Shown here: in pieces, positions 8,042 through 15,534 of the stretch
Position numbering within the stretch: position 1 is the stretch's first letter
How the letters are laid out: every line of letters starts with the position of its first letter
DNA from: a virus
DNA: 28,974 nt
Direction: 5' to 3' (one strand)
Virus record (IMG/VR): IMGVR_UViG_3300000956_000092
Location: 1-28,974 of that record
Made by a program: the position numbers and the translations under genes
The notes under the pieces: generated by a model
Seen by the model: only the letters and a program-made list of their open reading frames with translations
Told to the model about the DNA's origin: nothing
Database searches by the model: none

Positions 8042-8482
8042 ATGGCCATCACCGTCAGCCGGTACGGCAAGGTTGGTTACCACTTCGCCACGGCGAACAT
8101 CAACTGGACGTCCGGCACGATCAAGGTCGCGCTGTGCTCGGCCTCCTACACCCCGGACCTGGACGCTCACGAGTTCTTCAGCTCCGTCACCAACGAGCTG
8201 GGTACGGCCAACGGCTACACCGCAGGAGGGGCCACTCTCGGTACCAAGACGACTGCATACATCTCTGCTGACGACCAGACAGCTCTGCGTGCAGCCAACA
8301 CGGTGTGGACGCCTGCCACTGGTGAGACGCTGACCGCCCGCTACGCAGTCGTCTACCGGGACACCGGTAGCGGCGCGACGTCCCCGCTGATGGTTCTGGT
8401 CGACTTCGGAGAGAACGTTGTGGCCACCGGCGCCGCGTTCACCATTGACTGGAACGACACCGGCGGCGTCCTCAAGATCTGA
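8042..8482 (+). CDS. Probable virion structural protein (146 aa)
   Basis: ATG 8042 follows the holin stop directly, with GAGGAG just upstream. The protein is a compact beta-rich domain with phrases such as KVALCSASYTPDLDAHEFFSSV and ELGTANGYTAGGATL. I recognise the type as a small conserved protein often found near tail-fibre genes in actinophages, usually annotated as hypothetical or minor tail. No catalytic signature is visible. Its position between lysis genes and a tail-spike-like gene supports a structural role, for example a fibre tip or appendage adaptor. Confidence 0.6.
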   Translation: MAITVSRYGKVGYHFATANINWTSGTIKVALCSASYTPDLDAHEFFSSVTNELGTANGYTAGGATLGTKTTAYISADDQTALRAANTVWTPATGETLTARYAVVYRDTGSGATSPLMVLVDFGENVVATGAAFTIDWNDTGGVLKI

Positions 8483-8488
8483 GCCTAC

Positions 8489-10114
8489 GTGCCAACGATC
8501 AGGGCTGTCCGGAGCTTCGGAGTCGCTGACGCTGGGACGTTCCCCTACGACAAGTTCGTCAGCTACAACACAGACGAAGTCGCTGGTGGCGCTGCCCTGG
8601 TCAGCGCCATCACCTCTGCGTCGGCAGGAGACGTCATTGCCGTGGCACCGGGGCGATACAAGGTAGCTACTACGCCTACGTGGAAGACCGGGGTCACCCT
8701 GGCCGCCTACGGAGGAGCTGGGTTCGCGCCTGTCATCATCGACGGCTCGATCAAGCTGACGAGCTGGACCTTCGCCTCTGGTCGCTACTACGCCTCTGCC
8801 ACCTTCTGGCCCCGTGACTCGACCATGCGAGACGGCACCTACTCGGTGTGTGAGGTCTCGGCAGTCGACGGCACCAACCTGTGCTGGGACCGCGACCAGG
8901 TCTGGCTCAACGGTGCCCGGATGATCAGGGTGGCCTCACTGGCTGCTGGCGACGCTGGGGTGGGCAACCGGTTCTTCTGTGACCGGACCTCAAGCCGGGT
9001 CTACATCTGGAACGACCCGGCCGGGCAGACCATCGAGATCAACCGGGCTGCCTACTTCGTCCAGGACGCGAACGTCAACGACGTGACCTTCCGGCGTATC
9101 ACCGTCGAGCGGTTCGCCTCGCCCCTGCAGCGCTCAGGGGTCTCGGTGGCGGGTGACAACTGGGAGTTCGACCGGTGCATCTTCCAGAACAACCACGCCT
9201 CTGGGCTGCATGCGGCCAACGTGGAGAACCTGCACGTCCACGACTGCCAGTTCCTCTACAACGGGCAGATGGGGATGACGGTCGCCGGGCAGTCGTCGGG
9301 GACGGTCTACTCCAACAACATCATCGAATACTCGGACTTCATCGGCAACAACCAGGAGGACTTCTACATCGGGGACTGGGAGGCAGGAGCCTTCAAGACC
9401 ACGTCGGAGTCCGGCGGGATCGTGCGCCACTGCACCTTCTTGGACAACAAGGGCCTGGACATGTGGGTGGACTTCGGGTCGCAGTGGACCTTCGAGTACA
9501 ACACCTCCAACAACGCCTGGGGCCAGGCAGTGCGCCTGGAGGTCGCCAACAACTGCATCGTCCGGTACAACACGATCTCTGGGTCGGGCTACGACATCGG
9601 CCCCCACTACCGGGCAGCGCACAGCAACTGGAACACCGTCTTCGACACCTGCGCGGTCTCCATCTCGGAGTGCCAGTACGCGGAGGTCTACGGCAACACG
9701 GTGGACACCAGCTGCAAGAACGGGATCATCGTGATCGTGCGAACCCGTCAGACCACCCACCACATCTTCGTCCACGACAACACCGTGACCCAGCGCCAGG
9801 CGCCGATCCGGACCGGTGTCTCACTGGGCACCACCGGGACCATGGTGGCTGCTGGTGTGGCGATGCTCAGCTCGTCCCAGCCTGCCTCGGAGATCTTCGA
9901 CAACGCTGTCAGCTGGTCGATGCCGGGTGGCTCTGGGGAGACTGCCACAGAGATGGTCTCGGTCCGGGACAACATCTACTACGTGGGTGACCTGAACACC
10001 ACAGCTCGGTTCACCCACATCAACGGAGCTGGTACTGGCACCACCTACATGACCGCGAACGCATACGGGGGCGGCACCAAGAACCCCCAGGACGCTGGAG
10101 CCATCGCCGTATGA
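8489..10114 (+). CDS. Tail-spike-like protein with right-handed beta-helix (541 aa)
   Basis: The start is GTG 8489, six bases after the previous stop, with no clear ribosome-binding site. Residues ~50-75 carry the strand pattern that opens pectate-lyase-like beta-helices (VIAVAPGRYKV...GVTLAAYGG). Residues ~190-470 show repeated Asn-rich coils such as FDRCIFQNN, VHDCQFLYN, VYSNNIIEYSDF, VRHCTFLDN, VEVYGNTVD-like and VHDNTVT, as expected for parallel beta-helix rungs. Such folds occur in phage tail spikes and polysaccharide depolymerases. A cluster of Trp, Asp and Glu between rungs could form a sugar-binding groove, but catalytic residues cannot be assigned. It may degrade or bind a host glycan; a purely structural fibre is the alternative. 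Confidence 0.8.
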   Translation: MPTIRAVRSFGVADAGTFPYDKFVSYNTDEVAGGAALVSAITSASAGDVIAVAPGRYKVATTPTWKTGVTLAAYGGAGFAPVIIDGSIKLTSWTFASGRYYASATFWPRDSTMRDGTYSVCEVSAVDGTNLCWDRDQVWLNGARMIRVASLAAGDAGVGNRFFCDRTSSRVYIWNDPAGQTIEINRAAYFVQDANVNDVTFRRITVERFASPLQRSGVSVAGDNWEFDRCIFQNNHASGLHAANVENLHVHDCQFLYNGQMGMTVAGQSSGTVYSNNIIEYSDFIGNNQEDFYIGDWEAGAFKTTSESGGIVRHCTFLDNKGLDMWVDFGSQWTFEYNTSNNAWGQAVRLEVANNCIVRYNTISGSGYDIGPHYRAAHSNWNTVFDTCAVSISECQYAEVYGNTVDTSCKNGIIVIVRTRQTTHHIFVHDNTVTQRQAPIRTGVSLGTTGTMVAAGVAMLSSSQPASEIFDNAVSWSMPGGSGETATEMVSVRDNIYYVGDLNTTARFTHINGAGTGTTYMTANAYGGGTKNPQDAGAIAV

Positions 10115-11502
10115 CTATCACCAGGATCGCCCAGTCGGGTCCGGCGGCTGCCACGTCGGGCGCCCTCAACGTCACCCAGACGACGCCGGCGGCAGGCAAC
10201 CGCCTGGTGCTCACCATCTTCGCGCTGGCAGCCCAGACCATGCCGACCACGGTCACCGGCTACACCAAGGTGGGCTCCGACGTCACGCTGGCTGGCTTCG
10301 TTGCTGCCACCTTCACCAAGGTCGCTGCGGGTACTGAGACAGGCGCACTGTCGATCCTGACGGCGACCACAGCCTCCATCGCCTGGATCACCGAGTACAA
10401 CGGATCCACCGTCACCCCCTCGATCGTGGTGGGCTACGGCGGGGATACCCAAGACATGGGCGACGGCCTGACCACCTTGGCTACCGCTGGCATGACCACG
10501 GTGGCCGGGGACTGGATCGTTGCCAACACCGTCTGGGCAGCGTCCTCGCCCTCGTTCCCCACCGCTCCGGCGGCTCGGTCTGGTGCTGCCATCACTCAGT
10601 CCGGGGCCACCCTGGGCACCATCACCAACCGCGCGGGTACGACCTGGGCGACCAACCACCGGTACAACCTGGCCGATATCCCGGTCACCACCGGTGCGTC
10701 CACGGCCCCGCTGTACGGCTCCAACGGCATCACCACCAACCTGCGGGGCATCACCCAGTTCGTGGTCTTGACCGAGACTGCAGTAGCGGTACCGGCCACA
10801 GTCACCCCGGACCCGGCCAGCATCGTCATCTCGGCCACCGCTCCTGGTCTCAGCGCTGAGTGGTCGCTGTCGGCTCCCACCCCGTCCTTCCCGATCACCC
10901 CGGTAGCACCCCTGGTACTGCGGGGGCGGTCGATGGTCACGGGCACAGCCTCGGTGCCTCCCACCCCGGTGGCGCCTGCGCTGATCGCCAACGTGGCTGT
11001 CACCCCGGCTCCGGGCACAGCATCGGTCCCGCCGACCCCGGTCGCCCCCGCTGTCACTGCAGCTCGCACTCTGGTGGTCCCGGCAGCAGACGCAGCACCC
11101 ACTCCGCAGCCACCGGCGGTGATGGGCTTCATTGCCTCGCCGTGGACGGTCACGGTGCCTGGTCCTGCGATCGTGGACATCGACCCCCAGTTGGCCGAGC
11201 CCAAGGTCTTCCAGACCAAGCACCCCTTCTACGTCACCGTCCCCATCACCCCGGTGGTGCCGGTCATCATCGCCCAGGCCGCCTACACAGCGGTCGTGCC
11301 CACCGTCTTGGTCCCGATCACCCATGTCACCCCGCGCGTGGGCGCGTACCGAGACCTGAAGATCTTGGGTACCACCGTCCCGGTAGGCACCTGGACGAAC
11401 ACCGATGCCCTCACCTACTGGACCACCACTGAGCCTGGGACCATCGCCACAGCGACTGAACCGCTGCCGGTCTGGACCACAACCAACCCATCGACGGACT
11501 GA
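10111..11502 (+). CDS. Minor tail or fibre protein with Pro/Thr/Val-rich repeats (463 aa)
   Basis: ATG 10111 overlaps the preceding stop (ATGA), with GGAG ten bases upstream. Residues 1-~225 form a beta-rich domain full of Ala, Thr and Gly, similar in style to jelly-roll fibre domains. Residues ~255-400 are low-complexity, with the phrase TPVAP at about 263, 285 and 309 and an exact TASVPPTPVAPA repeat 24 residues apart. The end has WTTTEP/WTTTNP repeats. Pro/Thr-rich linkers are usually extended spacers that can be glycosylated in actinobacteria. I infer a surface-exposed fibre or appendage and do not recognise a family. Confidence 0.65.
   Translation: MTITRIAQSGPAAATSGALNVTQTTPAAGNRLVLTIFALAAQTMPTTVTGYTKVGSDVTLAGFVAATFTKVAAGTETGALSILTATTASIAWITEYNGSTVTPSIVVGYGGDTQDMGDGLTTLATAGMTTVAGDWIVANTVWAASSPSFPTAPAARSGAAITQSGATLGTITNRAGTTWATNHRYNLADIPVTTGASTAPLYGSNGITTNLRGITQFVVLTETAVAVPATVTPDPASIVISATAPGLSAEWSLSAPTPSFPITPVAPLVLRGRSMVTGTASVPPTPVAPALIANVAVTPAPGTASVPPTPVAPAVTAARTLVVPAADAAPTPQPPAVMGFIASPWTVTVPGPAIVDIDPQLAEPKVFQTKHPFYVTVPITPVVPVIIAQAAYTAVVPTVLVPITHVTPRVGAYRDLKILGTTVPVGTWTNTDALTYWTTTEPGTIATATEPLPVWTTTNPSTD
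10945..11055 (+). repeat. 72-bp coding repeat (TASVPPTPVAPA unit)
   Basis: The same twelve residues TASVPPTPVAPA are encoded at nt 10945 and 11017, exactly 72 nt apart. Several synonymous differences separate the copies, so the protein sequence is better conserved than the DNA. A related ITPVAP copy lies about 22 residues upstream. Confidence 0.7.
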
Positions 11503-11510
11503 GGGGAACC

Positions 11511-11819
11511 ATGAACATCCGAACCGACTCGACCGAGTACGTCCGTGGGACGGTTACGACCGACCACGACATCACCGGGGTGACCGTCTCGGTTGCCCTG
11601 CCTGCTTCTGGGCAGGCTCCTACTGATTGGCACGCTGCGGACACGATCTCCACGGTCCCGCTCAGCGGTAAGTGGACCACCACCTACCGGCTCCTGATCG
11701 GGCCCGATGGCGGATCCATCGAGCTGACCCCTGGGTCCTACGACTGGACCATCCGGGTCGAAGACACACCGGAGAAGCCGGTGCGTAAGGCGGGCGTCGT
11801 CATCGCGACGGCGGCGTAA
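11511..11819 (+). CDS. Small beta-sandwich-like virion protein (102 aa)
   Basis: ATG 11511 has GAGGGGAA just upstream. The whole protein reads as alternating beta strands with the overall look of an immunoglobulin-like or bacterial surface domain: an N-terminal RTDSTEYVRGTV strand, a middle GKWTTTYRLLIG section and a C-terminal YDWTIRVEDTPEKPVRKAG. Ig-like modules are common on phage virions, where they bind weakly to glycans. The gene lies at the end of the tail/appendage block. Function is unknown; a structural or decoration role is likely. Confidence 0.55.
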   Translation: MNIRTDSTEYVRGTVTTDHDITGVTVSVALPASGQAPTDWHAADTISTVPLSGKWTTTYRLLIGPDGGSIELTPGSYDWTIRVEDTPEKPVRKAGVVIATAA

Positions 11820-11828
11820 GGAGCTGAC

Positions 11829-11924
11829 ATGCCCAGTCGTTACTACGGCGGTCTCGTGATCGCCATCTTCATCATGGTCCTGCTGGACCTGCTCATCGAC
11901 GCCAAGATCATCGGGGTGAAGTGA
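11829..11924 (+). CDS. Very small membrane protein (31 aa)
   Basis: ATG 11829 follows AAGGAG at 11818-11823. The product is a short N-terminus with Arg and Tyr, a single hydrophobic helix (about residues 8-24) and a short Lys-containing end. The stop overlaps the next start (TGATG). The ribosome-binding site, the codon pattern and coupling to a second tiny membrane gene support real coding despite the size. Function is unknown. Confidence 0.55.
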   Translation: MPSRYYGGLVIAIFIMVLLDLLIDAKIIGVK

Positions 11925-12079
11925 TGATCGTCCTCGGACTCATCCTGCTGCTGATCGGCTGGCTGGCAGCCATCTCGATCCTGTTCTGGATCGGCCTGGT
12001 GCTCCTGGTCGTGGGCGCTGTGCTCTACCTGGTCGGTGGCGCCGGACACACTGTCGGTGGCAGACGGCACTGGTACTGA
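11924..12079 (+). CDS. Small membrane protein, DUF6131-like (51 aa)
   Basis: ATG 11924 overlaps the preceding stop by one base. The protein has two Leu/Ile/Val-rich segments (about residues 2-15 and 17-38) and ends in GGAGHTVGGRRHWY. A short double-hydrophobic protein ending in G-G-R-R-H-x-Y/W matches my memory of the DUF6131 family of actinobacteria and their phages, whose function is unknown. Together with the previous gene it forms a mini-operon at the end of the tail/lysis block, just before a terminator-like hairpin. Confidence 0.65.
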   Translation: MIVLGLILLLIGWLAAISILFWIGLVLLVVGAVLYLVGGAGHTVGGRRHWY

Positions 12080-12096
12080 GCCGCTAGTCTGCACCT

Positions 12097-12129
12097 GGAA
12101 GCCGTCCCGTGTGTGCCGGGGCGGCTTCC
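12097..12129 (+). terminator. Terminator-like hairpin before the large terminase gene
   Basis: GGAAGCCGTCCCG (12097-12109) pairs with CGGGGCGGCTTCC (12117-12129) over 13 bp with one G-U pair and a seven-base loop. The downstream sequence is only weakly T-rich (TTGTGT). It lies between the last small membrane gene and the terminase start, a natural boundary between tail/lysis and head transcription units. Without a real U-tract it may be an intrinsic terminator of the GC-rich type, a 5' leader structure or part of a packaging region. Confidence 0.55.
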
Positions 12130-12142
12130 TTGTGTCCGGATC

Positions 12143-13645
12143 ATGGGCCACATGAGCATCGTTTTGGACCGACCGCCCCGGACGGACGATGAGTTGTGGC
12201 ACCTGGTACGCGCGCTGTGGGGGCACACCATCCCCCGGACCAAGGTCTGCGCTGACCACCAGGCTCCCTTCGACGCCTTCGCTACCGGCTACTTCGAGCG
12301 CGAGCCCATGACCTTGATCCACGGATCCCGAGGTCTTGCCGGCAAATCCCGGCTGCTGAGCATCCTGGGTCTCACCAAGGCAGCCGTGAAGGGCGCCGAC
12401 GTGAACATCCTGGGTGGCTCGCTGAACCAGTCGAACAACATCCACCAGACCATGCGTGACGCCTGGGACTCCAAGAACGCCCCCAAGTACATGGTCCAAG
12501 ACGACTCGATGACGCTTATCAAGCTCAAGAACGGGGCCAAGATCCGTCCCCTGACTGCGAGCCAGAAAACCGTCCGTGGCCCTCACCCGCCCTTCCTGCT
12601 GCTGGACGAGATCGACGAGATGGACCAGGCCATCCTCGACGCGGCCCTTGGTCAACCCATGCCGCAGAAGAACTACCTGGGCGAGACCATCAACGCCCAG
12701 ACCACGATGAGTTCGACCTGGCAGTACCCGGACAAGACCTTCGCGGAGATGTACCGGCGGTTCCAAGATGAGGACCTGCCGATCTTCTCCTGGTGCTACC
12801 GGGAGACCTCCAACCCGGTCGACGGCTGGCTGGACCCCGCCTTCATCGAGCAGAAGAAGCGTGAGATCCCCGCTGAGATGTGGCGGGTGGAGTACGAGCT
12901 GGGTGAGCCCTCGATCGGCAACCGAGCCTTCGACTCGGAGATGGTGGAGAAGACGTTCTCCGAGGAGCCGCTGCCAGAGCCCAAGAAGCTGGCCAAGGAC
13001 TTCGAGCAGTACGAGATCCACCCCTACAGCCAAGACACCGACTACATCATCGCGGCCGACTGGGCCAAGGAGCAGGACTTCACCGTCATCACAGTGTGGA
13101 GCTGCACCCACCTGCCGATGAAGCTGTGCTACTACCTGCGGCTGCGTCGTCGCCCCTACCCGGTGATGATCGAGTACTTCAACCGGCTGATGAAGAAGTA
13201 CAACGCCGAGGGCATCCACGACGCCACCGGTCTCGGCAACGTGGTCGGGGACTACCTGGACACCCGGGTACGGGGTTTCTTGATGACCGGAGCCAACCGC
13301 GACAACATGCTGACCGAGTACATCGCAGCGGTGGAGAACAACAAGATCCGCTCAGTTCGGATCCCCTCGATCTACAAGGCTCACCTGTACTGTTCGGTTG
13401 ACGATGTCTACTCCCGCGCCAAGGAGTTCCACCTGCCTGACGAGGTCTGCTCTTCGGCCCTGGCCTGGAAGCTCGTCTCCCAGCGCCCGGTCGCAGTCAT
13501 GCCGCTGAGCGTCGGTGGGGGCGATGACACGAACTGGATGCGCCGCCAGATCGAGCAGAACACCCAGCCCAACAGGAACCCCCACTGGGACATCGGGCGG
13601 GTCGTGAAGCACGACGACCGCGATGAGTTCTCCCTGATGGTCTGA
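12143..13645 (+). CDS. terL: Terminase large subunit (500 aa)
   Basis: This is the ATP-driven DNA-packaging motor and nuclease. From ATG 12143: a Walker A loop at about residues 60-69 (HGSRGLAGKS), Walker B at ~151-158 (FLLLDEID) and a coupling-type motif around STWQYPDKTF (~191-200). The RuvC/RNase H-like nuclease domain has an Asp in AADWAKEQDFTV (~304-315) and a second acidic motif in HDATGLGN (Asp at ~360). Length is typical. A GTG at 12113 is in frame but lies inside the hairpin, and ATG 12152 is another option; no start has a strong ribosome-binding site. No small terminase gene is recognisable nearby, which is unusual since it often precedes this gene. Confidence 0.95.
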   Translation: MGHMSIVLDRPPRTDDELWHLVRALWGHTIPRTKVCADHQAPFDAFATGYFEREPMTLIHGSRGLAGKSRLLSILGLTKAAVKGADVNILGGSLNQSNNIHQTMRDAWDSKNAPKYMVQDDSMTLIKLKNGAKIRPLTASQKTVRGPHPPFLLLDEIDEMDQAILDAALGQPMPQKNYLGETINAQTTMSSTWQYPDKTFAEMYRRFQDEDLPIFSWCYRETSNPVDGWLDPAFIEQKKREIPAEMWRVEYELGEPSIGNRAFDSEMVEKTFSEEPLPEPKKLAKDFEQYEIHPYSQDTDYIIAADWAKEQDFTVITVWSCTHLPMKLCYYLRLRRRPYPVMIEYFNRLMKKYNAEGIHDATGLGNVVGDYLDTRVRGFLMTGANRDNMLTEYIAAVENNKIRSVRIPSIYKAHLYCSVDDVYSRAKEFHLPDEVCSSALAWKLVSQRPVAVMPLSVGGGDDTNWMRRQIEQNTQPNRNPHWDIGRVVKHDDRDEFSLMV

Positions 13646-13671
13646 GTCGACGTGCTGAGGAGACTGAAGAT

Positions 13672-15534
13672 ATGACCATCACTCCCCGCGACCAGGATGA
13701 GATGAGGATCTGGGAAGACAACGTCGACCCGGTCTCTCAGTCCTTCAACCCTGTCCAGGAGTTCGGCCTTACGGGCGTCAAGCGCTCGGCCGGGATGATC
13801 GACGAGGAGTTCCTGCCCGCCTTGCGTGGGCGCAAGGCCATCAAGGTCTTCACCGAGATGTCGACCAACGACTCCATCGTTGGCGCCCTGATCTTCGCCA
13901 TCGACAAGCTGATCCGCGAGGTGGAGTGGCACGTAGAGGCTCCGGACAACACCCCCGAAGCCACCGAGGCAGCTGACTTCGTCGAGAGCTGCATGGACGA
14001 CATGTCCCACTCCTGGGACGACTTCATCTCCGAAGTGATGACGATGATCATCTACGGCTGGAGCTGGCACGAGGTCGTCTACAAGAAGCGGATCGGGCCT
14101 TGGGAGAAGGACCCCAAGAAGAAGTCCAAGTACGACGATGGTCTGTTCGGCTGGCGCAAGATGCCGATCCGCTCCCAGGAGACGATGCTGCGCTGGATGT
14201 TCGACGAGTCCGGCGACGTCACTGGCATGGTCCAGATGGCTCCGCCGACCTACCGGACCACCACGATCCCGATGTCCAAGTCCCTGCTCTTCCGGACCGC
14301 CCCCTCCAAGGGCAACCCAGAGGGGCGCTCCCTGCTGCGCTCTGCCTACCGGTCCTGGTATTTCAAGAAGCGCCTGGAGGAGTTCGAGGGCATCGGTGTC
14401 GAGCGTGACCTGGCTGGTATGCCGGTCGCGCGGGTGCCTGCTGACTACCTCCAGGCCGAGCGGGGCAGCCAGAAGGCCAAGGTCGTCGACGGCTTCCGCA
14501 AGATGGTCCGGGGGGTGCGCCGGGACGAGAACGAGGGCCTGATCCTCCCGGTCATGTACGACCCTGACACCAAGCAGCCGTTGTTCGACTTCGAGCTGAT
14601 GAGCAGCTCAGGTGCCCGCCAGTTCGACACCAACGCCATCATCCAGCGCTATGAGCAGCGGATCTTGATGTCAGTGCTGGCTGACTTCATCCTGGTCGGC
14701 CACGAGCAGACCGGTAGCTACTCACTCCACACAGACAAGACTGGCATCTTCCGGGCGGCGCTGAACTCGATCACCAAGATGATCGCGGACACCCTGAACC
14801 GTCACGCCATCCCCAAGCTGTTCGAGCTGAACAGCTGGAAGCTGCGTGAGCTGCCTGAGATCAAGGCCTCCGAGATCGACCCGCCGGACCTGACCCAGCT
14901 GGCTCAGTTCATCTCCTCGACCGCTGGTGCGGGTATGCAGTGGTTCCCGGATGCGGAGCTGGAGAAGTTCATGCGTGACATCGCCCGGCTGCCTGAGATG
15001 CCGGACGAGGTGCTGGAGATGAAGCGCCAGCAGACCATGCAGACCCAGGCCATGAGCGTGGCCGAGCAGCAGATGAACATGCTGGGGCTGCAGCAGAAGG
15101 CTGAGCTGACCGCTGAGGGCTACAGCCCGGAGCAGGCTCAGATGATCGGGGAGTCCCCCACACCTGAGATGCAGCAGTACCAGGTGGAGCAGGAAGGCGT
15201 GGCTACCCAGTCCCAGATGGAGCTGGAAGCCCAGAACGCTCAGACCGACGACCCGGCTGCCCAGGCACAGTTCGAGCGTGACCAGGCAGCCGGCGACAAC
15301 CAGCTGAAGCGTGAGCAGGAGAAGTTCAAGCTCCAGGACCAGGGAGAGCAGTCGAAGCTGGCCCGGGAGAAGGAGCGGATGAAGCTCACCGACCAGACCG
15401 ACGCGCAGAAGTTCAAGCGGCAGATGGACATGCTCCGGGCCAAGGCCCAGGCGGACAAGCAGGCTGCGAAGAAGACTGCAGCACCGGCGAAGAAGACTGC
15501 GGCCAAGAAGCCGCCGAAGAAGAAGGGGCGATGA
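13672..15534 (+). CDS. Portal protein with long charged C-terminal extension (620 aa)
   Basis: ATG 13672 has GAGGAGA upstream. Residues 1-~450 resemble DUF935/gp29-type portals: an N-terminal helical part (TEMSTNDSIVGALIFAIDKLI), a WHEVVYKK segment, and the stem/crown part with LADFILVGHEQTGSYSL. The portal is the dodecameric ring through which DNA enters and leaves the head. Residues ~455-590 form a Gln/Glu/Lys-rich likely coiled coil, and the last ~30 residues are Lys/Ala/Pro-rich (AAKKTAAPAKKTAAKK), like histone H1 tails. This extension is longer than in most portals and should lie in or near the head interior, where it could touch DNA or internal proteins. Confidence 0.88.
   Translation: MTITPRDQDEMRIWEDNVDPVSQSFNPVQEFGLTGVKRSAGMIDEEFLPALRGRKAIKVFTEMSTNDSIVGALIFAIDKLIREVEWHVEAPDNTPEATEAADFVESCMDDMSHSWDDFISEVMTMIIYGWSWHEVVYKKRIGPWEKDPKKKSKYDDGLFGWRKMPIRSQETMLRWMFDESGDVTGMVQMAPPTYRTTTIPMSKSLLFRTAPSKGNPEGRSLLRSAYRSWYFKKRLEEFEGIGVERDLAGMPVARVPADYLQAERGSQKAKVVDGFRKMVRGVRRDENEGLILPVMYDPDTKQPLFDFELMSSSGARQFDTNAIIQRYEQRILMSVLADFILVGHEQTGSYSLHTDKTGIFRAALNSITKMIADTLNRHAIPKLFELNSWKLRELPEIKASEIDPPDLTQLAQFISSTAGAGMQWFPDAELEKFMRDIARLPEMPDEVLEMKRQQTMQTQAMSVAEQQMNMLGLQQKAELTAEGYSPEQAQMIGESPTPEMQQYQVEQEGVATQSQMELEAQNAQTDDPAAQAQFERDQAAGDNQLKREQEKFKLQDQGEQSKLAREKERMKLTDQTDAQKFKRQMDMLRAKAQADKQAAKKTAAPAKKTAAKKPPKKKGR

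Noticed and set aside
12062-12096. Possible promoter upstream of the terminase (TAGTCT at 12085-12090)
   Set aside because: The hexamer fits a loose TAnnnT -10 pattern but there is no TTGACN-like -35 at the right distance.
12113-12142. Earlier GTG start for the large terminase
   Set aside because: It lies within the hairpin arm and loop and adds residues unlike the family; ATG 12143 or 12152 is more likely.
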